From Pseudomonas sp. BGI-2 (GTDB taxonomy: Bacteria > Pseudomonadota > Gammaproteobacteria > Pseudomonadales > Pseudomonadaceae): 64,000 bases of DNA. The notes beneath the pieces are model-generated. The model had not been told where the DNA came from. It did no database searches and was given only the letters and a program-made list of their open reading frames with translations. The stretch lies in contig NZ_SISB01000006.1 of NCBI RefSeq assembly GCF_004310295.1, positions 62,001 to 126,000 on the forward strand, written 5' to 3'. The position numbers and the translations under genes were made by a program. Positions 44,089 through 53,388 of this stretch are shown here, in pieces. Numbering within the stretch: the first letter of the stretch is position 1; each line of letters starts with the position of its first letter.

Positions 44089-45337
44089 GTTTCCCGACAA
44101 GCTCGCATTCCTATTCGAGCCGCACCGGTACAAGGTGGCATACGGCGGAAGGGGGAGTGGCAAGTCATGGAGCTTTGCCCGAGCGCTGTTGCTGCATGGC
44201 GCTCAGAAGCCGCTGCGCATCCTCTGTACTCGGGAGATCCAGAAGAGCATCGCTGACTCGGTCCACAAGCTGCTTGCTGACCAGATCGCTGGCTTAGGGT
44301 TGGGCGCGTTCTACGACGTCCAACAGGCCTACATCAAGGGCAGGAACGGCACAGAGTTCAGCTTCGCCGGGCTGCAACAGCACACCATCGACTCGATCAA
44401 GTCCTATGAGGGCGTAGACATCGTCTGGGTCGAAGAGGCTCACGCAGTCGTGAAGAAAAGTTGGGACGTGTTGCTGCCAACCATTCGTAAGCCCGGGTCT
44501 GAGATCTGGGCTGGTTACAACCCGCAGCTTGAGTCTGACGAGACGCATCAACGCTTCGTCATTACGCCGCCGCCTGACTGCGTGTCAGTGCTGATGAACT
44601 ACAGCGACAACCCCTGGTTCCCTGAGGTGCTCGAACAAGAGCGCCTCCACGCAAAAGCGACCATGAAGCCCGAGCAATACGCTCACATTTGGGAAGGTAA
44701 GTGTATGCCGGCAGTCGAAGGCGCCATCTACTTCGAGCAGATGAGTCAGGCCGAGTCGCGCATTGGTAACGTGCCGCACGACGGGCTGCTGAAAACCCAC
44801 GTCATCTTCGACCTGGGCTGGAATGACGCGATGACGATCATCCTGGCGCAGAAGGTGGCCGGCGAGATCCGCATCGTCCACTACATCGAAGGGCATCAGC
44901 GCACGCTGGCCGAGTACAGCGCCGAGCTCAAGGGCTTGCAGCTGGATGGACAGCCGATCAACTGGGGGCACGTCTATCTGCCCCACGACGGCTACGCCAA
45001 GCGCCACCAGAGCGGCAAGTCAGACGCCGAGGTGATGGGTCAGCTGGGCTGGTCCGTGTTGCCAGTGCCGAACATGCACGTCGAGCAGGGCATCAACCGG
45101 GTTCGCGAAGTGTTCCCCCGCACCTATTTCAACCGTGACCGCACGGCTCGACTGGTGGAATGCCTCAAGCGCTACCGCCGGCAGATCAATCAACAGACCA
45201 ACGAGCCCGGCGCTCCATTGCATGACGAATACAGTCACGGCGCTGACGTGATGCGTTACCTCGCCATTGTCACCGACCAACTCAGCAACGATGAGTGGGG
45301 CGGCAAGCTCAACTATCCGAAATCCAACAACGCATAA
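44078..45337 (+). CDS. Terminase large subunit (PBSX/Sf6-like)
   Basis: 419 aa. ATPase: Walker A GGRGSGKS (23-30), Walker B VDIVWVEEAH (113-122), coupling motif near AGYNP. RNase H-like nuclease: DLGWNDAMT, LPHDGYAKR and HDEYSHGADVMRY with the metal-binding Asp residues. Packages DNA into the prohead through the portal. Confidence 0.93.
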   Translation: MAIEFPDKLAFLFEPHRYKVAYGGRGSGKSWSFARALLLHGAQKPLRILCTREIQKSIADSVHKLLADQIAGLGLGAFYDVQQAYIKGRNGTEFSFAGLQQHTIDSIKSYEGVDIVWVEEAHAVVKKSWDVLLPTIRKPGSEIWAGYNPQLESDETHQRFVITPPPDCVSVLMNYSDNPWFPEVLEQERLHAKATMKPEQYAHIWEGKCMPAVEGAIYFEQMSQAESRIGNVPHDGLLKTHVIFDLGWNDAMTIILAQKVAGEIRIVHYIEGHQRTLAEYSAELKGLQLDGQPINWGHVYLPHDGYAKRHQSGKSDAEVMGQLGWSVLPVPNMHVEQGINRVREVFPRTYFNRDRTARLVECLKRYRRQINQQTNEPGAPLHDEYSHGADVMRYLAIVTDQLSNDEWGGKLNYPKSNNA

Positions 45338-45346
45338 GGGCACAGC

Positions 45347-47632
45347 ATGACTAAGGGTCTTACCGAGGACGAACTCAAAGCCCTGGTCGGGGCCGAGATG
45401 CGCCAGTCGCTTGGGTATGCATCGTCGAAGCTGAGCAACGCGCGGCAGAAGTCGATGTATTACTACCTCGGTATGCCGGTGGGTGATCTGTCGCCACCCG
45501 AGGTGGAGGGTCGTTCGTCCGTGGTGTCCACCGACGTGCGCGACACCATCGAGTCCATGCTGCCGCAGCTGATGGTCACCTTCGTGGGCTCCGACACCGT
45601 GGCCGAGTTCGAGGCGACCAAGCCTGATGACGAGATGAAGGCTCAGCAGGCGACTGAATACGTCAACTACCTGTTCTACAAGAAGAACAACGGCCATCGC
45701 ATCGCGTACACCTGGATGAAGGATGCGCTGCTTCAGAAGAACGGCATCGTCAAGGTCTGGTGGGACACGCGCAACGAGGAAACCCGCGAAGAATACCGCG
45801 GCATGTCCGAGGTTGAGCTGGCTCAGCTGATGGAGGACGACGAAGTCAAGGTGGTCGAGCACTCGACGTCCGCTGATGAAGACGACGCCAAGCAGCGCCA
45901 AGAGGCCATTGAGCAGTTAATACAGCAGGCTCAGGCGCAACCGCAGTCCGCGCCTCGGGTCATGCAGCAAATCCAGCAGATCGAATCCATGCCGCCCAAG
46001 CTGGTCTATGACGTCGTCTGCAAGCGCACCAAAACAGATGGGAAGGTGTGCATCGAGAACGTGCCGCCTGAAGAGTTCCTGATTGCGCGCAACGCCAAGG
46101 ACATTGAGACAGCTTCGTTCGTCGCCCACAGGGTGCAGCGCAGCAAGTCCGAGCTGAAATCGATGGGCTACAAGAACGTCGATCAGCTCACTTCGCAGGA
46201 CTCTGGCCAAGCTGTGAACTCCGAGCGCATCCAGCGTCTCAGCTGGAACGACGAGAACGCCTACGCAGACGATGACGGTGAGGGCGACAAGAGCCAAGAC
46301 CTGATATGGGTGCTTGAGGCCTACGTGCGCTGTGACTTCGACGGTGACGGCATTGCCGAGCTGCGCAAGGTCACGATGGCCGGCAATGAACTGCTCGACA
46401 ACGAGCCGGTTGATGCCATCCCGTTCGTTTCAATTACACCTGTGCCGCTGCCCCACGAGTTCTTCGGCCTGTCCATTGCCGATTTGGCCATGGAGAGCCA
46501 GAAGACCAAGACCAGCATCCTGCGCTCGCAGCTGGACAACATGTATCTGGCCGTCAATGGCCGCTATTTCGCCGTGGAAGGGCAGGTCAACCTTGACGAC
46601 CTGCTTACCTCGCGCCCAGGTGGAGTCGTGAGGGTCAAGCAGATCGGCGCTGCCGGCCGTCTCGATCAGGGTGCACCAGACATTGGTAACTCCATGCAGA
46701 TGATGGAGTACATGCAGCAGGACCTGGAGAACAAGACCGGCTGGACGCGTTACAGCCAGGGCAATGACCAAGGTTCGTTGCACGACACCGCAACCGGCGT
46801 CAACGTGCTGACCAACAAGGCCGACATGCGCCTCGACCTGATCGCCCGCAACTTCTCCGAGGGCTACGTCGACCTGTTCAAGCTGATCCTGAAGCTGGTT
46901 TGCCAGTACCAGCAGAAAGAACAGATCGTCAAGCTCACTGGCGGCTGGGTGCCAATCGACCCGCGCGAGTGGAGCAACCAGTTCGACGTGTGCATCAACG
47001 TCGGCATTGGCATGGGCAACAAGGACCAGAAGATTCAGCACCTGACCATGCTGGGCCAAGTCCAGGCGCAAGGTCTGGAAATTGGCATCTCGACCCCGGA
47101 CAACATCTATCACGCGGCAACCGAGCTCACCAAGCAGCTTGGGTTCAAGAACGCGGACAAGTACTTCACCGACCCATCGAAGCAGCCGCCGCAGGACAAG
47201 CCAGACCCTGAGCAGATGAAGGCTCAGGCGCAAATGCAGGTCGAGCAGGCAAAAATCCAGTCGTCCATGCAGATCAAGCAGATGGAGTTGCAGCACAACG
47301 CCCAGCTGGATCAGGCCAAGCGCGACCACGAGTTGCAGATCGAAACGGCCAAGATGCAGATGCAGGCTCAGGTCGACGCCAACCGCCAGCAGGTCGAAGC
47401 CGACCAGAAGACTCTGATGAGTCAGCAGCAGGCCCAGCTGGATGCGCTGAAAGACGAGCAGAAGACCCAGCAACTGGCCATGCAGCTGGACTTCGACCGC
47501 TGGAAGGCCGAGCTCGACGCAGAAACCCGAATCGCCGTGGCCCAGATCAGCCAGCAAACCACGTTGAACGCCGCGCAGATGAAGTCAGCGCAGGATTTCG
47601 AACAGCAAGGGGCGCCCGATGGCAACGCTTGA
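45347..47632 (+). CDS. Portal protein, P22-like with long C-terminal coiled coil
   Basis: 761 aa. The body (1-610) matches the P22-type portal family (VDTDVRDTIESMLPQLM-like region, GLSIADLAMESQKTKTSILRSQLDNMYLAVN, TATGVNVLTNKADMRLDLIARNFSEGYVDLFK). Residues about 625-750 form a Gln/Lys-rich coiled coil, comparable to the barrel of P22 portal that reaches into the capsid. Ring for DNA entry and tail attachment. Its 3' end overlaps the next gene by 14 bases. Confidence 0.88.
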   Translation: MTKGLTEDELKALVGAEMRQSLGYASSKLSNARQKSMYYYLGMPVGDLSPPEVEGRSSVVSTDVRDTIESMLPQLMVTFVGSDTVAEFEATKPDDEMKAQQATEYVNYLFYKKNNGHRIAYTWMKDALLQKNGIVKVWWDTRNEETREEYRGMSEVELAQLMEDDEVKVVEHSTSADEDDAKQRQEAIEQLIQQAQAQPQSAPRVMQQIQQIESMPPKLVYDVVCKRTKTDGKVCIENVPPEEFLIARNAKDIETASFVAHRVQRSKSELKSMGYKNVDQLTSQDSGQAVNSERIQRLSWNDENAYADDDGEGDKSQDLIWVLEAYVRCDFDGDGIAELRKVTMAGNELLDNEPVDAIPFVSITPVPLPHEFFGLSIADLAMESQKTKTSILRSQLDNMYLAVNGRYFAVEGQVNLDDLLTSRPGGVVRVKQIGAAGRLDQGAPDIGNSMQMMEYMQQDLENKTGWTRYSQGNDQGSLHDTATGVNVLTNKADMRLDLIARNFSEGYVDLFKLILKLVCQYQQKEQIVKLTGGWVPIDPREWSNQFDVCINVGIGMGNKDQKIQHLTMLGQVQAQGLEIGISTPDNIYHAATELTKQLGFKNADKYFTDPSKQPPQDKPDPEQMKAQAQMQVEQAKIQSSMQIKQMELQHNAQLDQAKRDHELQIETAKMQMQAQVDANRQQVEADQKTLMSQQQAQLDALKDEQKTQQLAMQLDFDRWKAELDAETRIAVAQISQQTTLNAAQMKSAQDFEQQGAPDGNA

Positions 47633-47909
47633 ACAACGCATCTATGACGGCAACAGAGCCCGTGAATGTCTCGAAAACGAGCAGTTCATCTGGGCATTCG
47701 AAAGCATTGAACAGGAGTTGACCAGCGCATGGCGAACGTCACCGGCAAGGGACGGAGAGGCTCGGGAAAAGATCTACCTGACTCTCCAGCTCCTGACCAA
47801 GTTGAAAGCAACGCTCACGTCGAGCCTGGAGACGGGCAAGTTGGCGGACGCGGAGCGGATTTACCAGCAGTCGCTACTGGACCGCGCCAAAGAGAGCTTG
47901 CGGCTCTGA
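47619..47909 (+). CDS. Small phage protein after portal
   Basis: 96 aa: MATLEQRIYDGNRARECLENEQFIWAFESIEQELTSAWRTSPARDGEAREKIYLTLQLLTKLKATL. All helical. A gene of this size and pattern commonly follows the portal in related podoviruses; role unknown. Confidence 0.7.
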   Translation: MATLEQRIYDGNRARECLENEQFIWAFESIEQELTSAWRTSPARDGEAREKIYLTLQLLTKLKATLTSSLETGKLADAERIYQQSLLDRAKESLRL

Positions 47910-47969
47910 AAGCCTTTCTCACAGGCCAGTCCGTAATCATTCGCAAATGAATCCCTTGAGGGACAATCA

Positions 47970-48960
47970 ATGAGCATGTTTATTCACCGCGCACCCGGCC
48001 ATTTCCTCATGAACGAAGCCGGTGGCGACAGTGGCGGCGGTGCACTTGACGTCAACGGTGGGGCCGCAGCCTTTTCCGCGCTGCTTGACCCGCCTGCATC
48101 AGCCGGGCAGTCAGAATCCTCGGAAGAACAACCAGAATCACCTGTAGAGCCTGAAGCTGAGCTTGAGGTCGATCCAGACGCAAAAACCAGCGAGAACGAA
48201 GAGGCGCCACAAACCTTCACCGTCAAGATCGACGGCAAGGAGGTTCAGGTTCCCACTCGACGAGCTGTTGAACGGCTACCAACGTCAGTCTGATTACACC
48301 AAGAAGACGATGGAAGCCTCGGAGCAACGCAAGAACGCAGACGCCGCCGTCCAGCAGGCCCAGCAAGAGCGCCAGGAGTATCACTCCAAGCTCGAACGCA
48401 TGGCCGCGCAGCTTGAAGGCGCGCTGGAGCAACAAAGTCAAATCGACTGGAACGCACTGATCGAGTCAGATCCGGTGGAGTACCTGAAGCAGCAGCAACT
48501 CTTTCAACAGAGACAAGCGCTGTATCAGCAAAACACCCAGGAACGCCAAAAACTCGCCCAGCAGTTCCAGACCGAACAGGCACAAGCCCACCAGAGTTAC
48601 CTGGCCAAGCAGCAGGAAGACCTCCTCGCCAAGCTCCCGGACTGGAAAGACGATGCCAAGGCTAAAGCCGAAAAAACCGCTATCTCGGAGTTTCTGCAAA
48701 AGCAGGGCTTCGAGGCTGAGGACATTTCGTCCATTGCCGACCACCGCCACGTTCTCGTAGCACGCAAGGCGATGCTCTATGACCAAATCATGGCCAATGC
48801 CAAGCTGCAAGCCAAGAAGGTTCAGGAGGCGCCCCAGCGGGTGGTCAAGCCAGGCGTAGGCGAATCCCGACACATCGATGGTCGCTCTGCTGCTTCCAAG
48901 CGGCTGGAGAAGACCGGTCGTGTTGAGGACGCCGCCGCCGTATTCGCCCAATTCCTTTGA
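47970..48960 (+). pseudogene. Scaffold-type protein gene split by +1 frameshift
   Basis: The first frame (47970-48293, 107 aa) gives an acidic N-terminus ending in FTVKIDGKEVQVP; the second frame continues as LDELLNGYQRQSDYTKKTMEASEQRK to 48960. Joined at the CCC-A of 48252-48255 they give about 329 aa in the usual order for the coiled-coil scaffolding protein upstream of this type of capsid gene. One extra base explains the split. It could be a mutation, a sequencing error or +1 slippage of prolyl-tRNA on CCC. If not translated through, capsid assembly would fail. Confidence 0.75.
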
Positions 48961-48975
48961 TTCAGGAGCGACATC

Positions 48976-49899
48976 ATGTCCGCACCCAGCAATACATTCC
49001 TCACCACTGCCGCGATCGGCAACCGTGAAGACCTGACCGACACCATCTACCGCATTTCCCCGACTGCCACGCCGTTCATCTCGCTGGCCGCCCGGGGCAC
49101 TGCATCCAACACCCTGCACGAATGGCAGACCCAGGACCTGGCAGCCGCGGTGGCCAACAACGCCCAGGCTGAAGGTGATGACGCTGTCGCCAAGACCGTA
49201 ACCCCAACTGTTCGCCTGAACAACCGCACCCAGATCTCGACCAAGACCGTGATCGTGTCCGGCACCCAGCAGGCGATGAACCCTGCCGGCCGCAAGAACG
49301 AACTGTCCTACCAGCTCAGCTTGGCCTCGCTGGAGCTGCGCCGCGACATGGAGACTTCCGCTACCCAGCTGGACGTTTCCGCCACCGCACCGCGCCAATC
49401 CCGTGGTCTGGTTGGCTGGGTCGTGGACAACGTGAACCGCAACGCCGGCACCCTGGCTTCGTACACCGGCAACACCGGACGTACCAAGGGCACTGCGATT
49501 GCGTTCACCGAGGCGCGCCTCAAAGACGTGTTGCAGAAGTGCTTCACGGCTGGCGGTGATCCGGACTCGATCCTGCTGCCGCCTGGTGCCAAGCAGACCT
49601 TCTCCACCTTCACCGGTAACGCCACCCGTTTCGACAAAAGCGAAGATTCCAAGCTGTACGCCTCGGTCGACGTGTACGTGTCGGACTTCGGTGAGTTGAA
49701 GGCGATCCCTTCGCGCTTCCAGGATGCGAACGACGTGTTCGTGCTGGAAGCGTCCAAGTGGGCGATCTGCTATCTGCGTCCGTTCAGCACAGAAGAGCTG
49801 GCGAAAACCGGTGACGCTGAGCGGCGCATGCTGAAAGTCGAATGGACTGTTGAAGCCCGTGCGCCCAAGGCGAACGGCGCCATCTACGACGTCCTCTGA
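48976..49899 (+). CDS. Major capsid protein, SU10/BPP-1 type (DUF5309)
   Basis: 307 aa: NTFLTTAAIGNREDLTDTIYRISPTATPFISLAARGTASNTLHEWQ is the DUF5309 start; HK97-like fold expected. Ends KVEWTVEARAPKANGAIYDV. GGAG 9 nt before ATG. Followed by a strong terminator hairpin. Confidence 0.88.
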   Translation: MSAPSNTFLTTAAIGNREDLTDTIYRISPTATPFISLAARGTASNTLHEWQTQDLAAAVANNAQAEGDDAVAKTVTPTVRLNNRTQISTKTVIVSGTQQAMNPAGRKNELSYQLSLASLELRRDMETSATQLDVSATAPRQSRGLVGWVVDNVNRNAGTLASYTGNTGRTKGTAIAFTEARLKDVLQKCFTAGGDPDSILLPPGAKQTFSTFTGNATRFDKSEDSKLYASVDVYVSDFGELKAIPSRFQDANDVFVLEASKWAICYLRPFSTEELAKTGDAERRMLKVEWTVEARAPKANGAIYDVL

Positions 49900-49918
49900 T
49901 CCTGACGGCAATCACCCA

Positions 49919-49941
49919 AGGGGAGCTTCGGCTCCCCTTTT
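49919..49941 (+). terminator. Terminator after the capsid gene
   Basis: AAGGGGAGC-TTCG-GCTCCCCTT then TTC: a UUCG tetraloop hairpin in mid-operon, probably to raise capsid relative to downstream products or to stabilise the mRNA 3' end. Confidence 0.75.
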
Positions 49942-49959
49942 CTTTGAGGAGAGTTTGAT

Positions 49960-50382
49960 ATGCCAATGATCAGACAGAATGCCGACAGTTCGCTCGGCAT
50001 CGAGGGAAAGGACGGCGGCGAAGGTGGATTCATCCCCGCCACGCTGCCGTACATCGCAACGACCGTCGACTGCACCATCTTCACGGCTGGCCGCCCTTAC
50101 GTCGTCAAGGCCATTCGTGGCCGTGTTGATGTAGCTGGTACCGGTGGCGCTTGCACGGCAACCATCCGCAAGGTGGCAAGCGGTACCGCCATCACCTCGG
50201 GTACGGCGTTGCACACCGACAGCTTCAACCTGGTGGGCACCGTCAACACCCAGCAAGCCCTGACGCTCTCGACCGCTGCCAGCGACCTGCTGTTGGCTGC
50301 TGGTGATTCGATCTGCTACGACCTGACCGGTACCGCGACATCAGCCGTCGGCACCATCAGCGTGACTCTCAACCCGGCCTGA
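49960..50382 (+). CDS. Capsid cement/decoration protein
   Basis: 140 aa, beta-rich, no membrane segment: FIPATLPYIATTVDCTIFTAGRPYVVKAIRGRVDVAGTGGACTATIRKVASG. Size and place directly after the capsid gene fit the jellyroll cement protein of BPP-1-type phages. Sequence family not certain. Confidence 0.65.
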   Translation: MPMIRQNADSSLGIEGKDGGEGGFIPATLPYIATTVDCTIFTAGRPYVVKAIRGRVDVAGTGGACTATIRKVASGTAITSGTALHTDSFNLVGTVNTQQALTLSTAASDLLLAAGDSICYDLTGTATSAVGTISVTLNPA

Positions 50383-50387
50383 TCTAA

Positions 50388-50410
50388 CGCCCCGCTTGGG
50401 GCGTTTTTCT
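50388..50410 (+). terminator. Terminator after the cement gene
   Basis: ACGCCCC-GCTT-GGGGCGT then TTTTCT. Confidence 0.75.
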
Positions 50411-50424
50411 TTGGAGCCTCGCCC

Positions 50425-50757
50425 ATGAGCAATACCTTCGAGAACGCCATGACGGTGGTTGTGACTGGCGTAGCTATGACTACGTCGGCCGTCTCGGCCA
50501 ACGCCACGATCCCGCTTGATTCGAGCGGCAATGTGCCGAAATACATCCGCATCAGTGCCAGCGCATCGTCCTTTGTGCGCATAGGCAACGGCACGCCGGT
50601 TGCGGTGGCCACTGACCTGCTGGTCCAGCCCGGCGATGCCGTCATCCTGGCCACTTGCGGCTACACCAAGGTCGCGGCGATTTGGGTGTCTGCTGCTGGC
50701 GGCGCCGTGTTTTCCGGCGCCGGTTCCGTACAGGTTTCTGCGCTGGAGAATGCGTGA
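50425..50757 (+). CDS. Virion-associated protein, unknown
   Basis: 110 aa, Ala/Val/Ser-rich beta structure (MSNTFENAMTVVVTGVAMTTSAVSANATIPLDSSGNVPKYIRISASASSFVRIG). Possibly a second decoration or adaptor protein. Stop overlaps the next start. Confidence 0.6.
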   Translation: MSNTFENAMTVVVTGVAMTTSAVSANATIPLDSSGNVPKYIRISASASSFVRIGNGTPVAVATDLLVQPGDAVILATCGYTKVAAIWVSAAGGAVFSGAGSVQVSALENA

Positions 50758-51047
50758 TGCTCGACCTCGAAACGAAGTTCCATTTCCACGACGATGGAAA
50801 AATGACGGTCCAGCGCACGCAGGACTGCACGCCTATCGCCGAGCACACCAAGAACCTGCACAACGCGGGGATGCATGGTGGGTCGGAAATGAAACACGCG
50901 GCCAAAATCCCGTTCGTGATCATCGAGGACTACTGCAACAAGCACGACATCACCTTTCACGAGTGCATGGCCAACAAGGAGCACATGCGCCGGATGCTCA
51001 ACGACCCGGATCTGTCCGTGTTCCGTATCTGGAAGGGCAAGGTATGA
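50757..51047 (+). CDS. Phage structural-region protein
   Basis: 96 aa: MLDLETKFHFHDDGKMTVQRTQDCTPIAEHTKNLHNAGMHGGSEMKHAAKIPFVIIEDYCNKHDITFHECMANKEHMRRMLNDPDLSVFRIWKG. Conserved-looking head-tail region protein, function unknown; rich in His. Overlaps both neighbours (TGATG, ATGA). Confidence 0.65.
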   Translation: MLDLETKFHFHDDGKMTVQRTQDCTPIAEHTKNLHNAGMHGGSEMKHAAKIPFVIIEDYCNKHDITFHECMANKEHMRRMLNDPDLSVFRIWKGKV

Positions 51048-51649
51048 GCATCACCAACTACTCGGAATTGCAGGCGTCCGTGGCGTCCTGGCTCAACCGC
51101 GGCGATCTGACGGCGAACATCACCGACTTCATCACCCTGGCCGAGGCTCAGCTCAACACTGACCTGAAAGCCCGGGCGATGGATGCCAAGACCACACTGC
51201 CTACGGTCGTCGGCGTCAGCACTGTCGCGCTGCCTTCGGACATGCTCGGCATGCGCCGCCTTCAGGTGGTGGGCACCTACAACCAGCCGCTGTCCTACCG
51301 TTCGCCGGATGAGCTGAGCATTGATTTTGCAGCCAACACTTCCGGCCAGCCTGTGGTGTTCACGGTTGTTGGTGGCAATGCCGAGCTGGCGCCGATCCCG
51401 GACGCGGTGTACTCACTGGAGCTGACCTATCAGCAGAAAATACCAGCGCTCTCGGTGGCGGCCCCAACTAATTGGCTGTTGACCAACTGGCCGAATGCCT
51501 ACCTGTACGCCGCTTTACTCGCGGCCACGCCGTTCATCATGAATGACGCGCGCCTTCCGGTCTGGGGACAGCTCTATGCACAGGCCGTTGACGGCATAAA
51601 TAACGTCGACTGGTACAGCGGTTCAACCATGAAGGTGCGCGCACGATGA
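51044..51649 (+). CDS. Head-tail adaptor protein
   Basis: 201 aa: MSITNYSELQASVASWLNRGDLTANITDFITLAEAQLNTDLKARAMD is the typical opening of the SU10-type adaptor that attaches below the portal. Ends with helices PNAYLYAALLAATPFI. ATGA overlaps on both sides. Confidence 0.75.
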   Translation: MSITNYSELQASVASWLNRGDLTANITDFITLAEAQLNTDLKARAMDAKTTLPTVVGVSTVALPSDMLGMRRLQVVGTYNQPLSYRSPDELSIDFAANTSGQPVVFTVVGGNAELAPIPDAVYSLELTYQQKIPALSVAAPTNWLLTNWPNAYLYAALLAATPFIMNDARLPVWGQLYAQAVDGINNVDWYSGSTMKVRAR

Positions 51650-53091
51650 TTCCGCTGATGGGGTTTGCGCCAGATGCCGACATTACCGCGCCCGGCATTC
51701 TCACCGGCTGCACGAACATGATTCCGTACCAGAACGGCATGGAGGGCGCACCAGAACCAGTAACGCCAGCGGCAACGCCTGCGCTTGCGGCGGCCTGCAT
51801 CGGCGCCGCTGTAGTGGCGAAGCTGGACGATACGCGGCGGATCATCGCTGGTACCACCACCAAACTGTATGAACTGTCTGCGGGGGTCTGGTCTGACGTT
51901 TCCCGGGCTGCCGCCTATACCGGCGGCGTTGATACGCGTTGGTCCATCACTCAGTTTGGTGACGCCACACTCTGCGCGAACCGGTCTGACGTGATTCAGC
52001 GTTCAACGGGAGCTGCGTTCGCCGATGTTGCCACTGCACCCAAGGCTGAGATCTTGTTCACAGTTGGCGCCTTTGTGATGGCGCTCAACACCAACGACGG
52101 GGCGGAAAAGCCGGATGGCTGGCATTGCTGCGCCGCCTTTGATGATACGTCGTGGACCCCAAGCTTAGCGACTCAGGCCACGTCTGGGCGGCTTGTGGCC
52201 ACTGCTGGTCGACTGACTGCGGGAATGCGCCTGGGCGAGTACGCCATCGCCTACAAGGCCAAATCCATCTATCTCGGTCAGTATGTTGGGGCTCCGATTG
52301 TCTGGAACTTTATTCAAGTCCCGGGCGGGGAAGCGGGCTGTATCGGTAAGGATGCGATCTGCGACATCGGCGGCGCGCACTTCTTCGTCGGTGACGACAA
52401 TCTGTGGATTTTCGACGGAACCCGGCCCATTCCGGTAGCTGAAGGGTATGTGCGCCAGTTCTTTTACGACAACTCGAACCCGGCCTACCGTTACAAAACG
52501 ATTTGCGTGTTCGACCGGCAGAAGAACCTAGTGTGGGTGTTCTACCCGTCACTCGGCGCCACCTCGCCCGATTCAGCCATCGTTTACCACATCATCGCGA
52601 AGAAGTGGGGAGTGGCGAACCGGAGCATTGAGGCGGCTCTTAACTACATTTCTAACGGCGTGACGATCGATGGACTGTCGGCCATCTCGGCCACCATCGA
52701 TGGCCTGTCGGCCTATTCGTTTGACTCCCAGTTTTGGCTGGCTGGCGGCAGGTCGATGTCGATCTTCAACACGTCGCACCAGCTGCAATCCATGACAGGT
52801 GTATCGGTTTCCAGCTCGATGACGACAGGGGAGGTCGGTGATGACTATGCCGTCACCTGCCTCGGCCCGATTCGTTTTCGCTATGCCGTGGCTCCAGTTT
52901 CCGCCTCCGCGCAGACCTTTATTCAGCAGAATTCCGGTGTCGGCTTCACGGGTGGCGCAACCGGTGCGGTTCTGGATGGCAAGTTTGATCTGCGGCAGTC
53001 CGCCCGCTGGCATAAGGCGACGTTCAATTTCACAGGGCCGGTGAGGATCACGCACATGGATGCAGCCCTTGTAGCGAACGGTGGGCGCTGA
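51646..53091 (+). CDS. Tail nozzle/stabilisation-like protein
   Basis: 481 aa, almost all beta, with repeated blade-like stretches (TTTKLYELSAGVWSDVSR, DARWSITQFGDATLCAN-like, GDDNLWIFDGTRPIPVAEGYVRQFFYDNSN, QKNLVWVFYPS). Such propellers form the nozzle or DNA-stabilising plug of short tails. Assignment rests on fold pattern and position after the adaptor. Confidence 0.65.
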   Translation: MIPLMGFAPDADITAPGILTGCTNMIPYQNGMEGAPEPVTPAATPALAAACIGAAVVAKLDDTRRIIAGTTTKLYELSAGVWSDVSRAAAYTGGVDTRWSITQFGDATLCANRSDVIQRSTGAAFADVATAPKAEILFTVGAFVMALNTNDGAEKPDGWHCCAAFDDTSWTPSLATQATSGRLVATAGRLTAGMRLGEYAIAYKAKSIYLGQYVGAPIVWNFIQVPGGEAGCIGKDAICDIGGAHFFVGDDNLWIFDGTRPIPVAEGYVRQFFYDNSNPAYRYKTICVFDRQKNLVWVFYPSLGATSPDSAIVYHIIAKKWGVANRSIEAALNYISNGVTIDGLSAISATIDGLSAYSFDSQFWLAGGRSMSIFNTSHQLQSMTGVSVSSSMTTGEVGDDYAVTCLGPIRFRYAVAPVSASAQTFIQQNSGVGFTGGATGAVLDGKFDLRQSARWHKATFNFTGPVRITHMDAALVANGGR

Positions 53092-53094
53092 GCC

Positions 53095-53388
53095 ATGAAG
53101 ACGAACACCACGCCGCGAGTCGGCACCAATGATCCGGTCCTACAGCGCGAGCTGCGCGAGCACGCCACCCAGATCAATCTGATCTCCGAGGGGCGCATCG
53201 CCGGGTTCTACACCGCGCTCACGGCGGCACCAACCAGTGGTGCCTGGATGCAGGGCGATTCCGTAAAAAACTCAACGCCCTCAGAGCTTGGCGCCGCCGC
53301 CTCCAAGTACGTCATCGAGGGCTGGGTCTGTGTCGTCTCCGGAACCCCAGGCACCTGGGTCCAAAAACGCTGCCTGACGGGTAACTGA
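53095..53388 (+). CDS. Phage tail-region protein
   Basis: 97 aa: MKTNTTPRVGTNDPVLQRELREHATQINLISEGRIAGFYTALTAAPTSGAWMQGDSVKNSTP. N-terminal helix, then beta; resembles the start of some fibre or head-binding proteins. Function not established. Confidence 0.6.
   Translation: MKTNTTPRVGTNDPVLQRELREHATQINLISEGRIAGFYTALTAAPTSGAWMQGDSVKNSTPSELGAAASKYVIEGWVCVVSGTPGTWVQKRCLTGN

Noticed and set aside
46430..47557. 375-aa leftward frame opposite portal
   Set aside because: Leu/Val/His-rich shadow created by the Gln-rich coiled coil of the portal gene.
47729..47950. 73-aa frame overlapping the gene after portal
   Set aside because: Low-complexity Gly/Pro/Gln content and full overlap with a good frame; likely a shadow.
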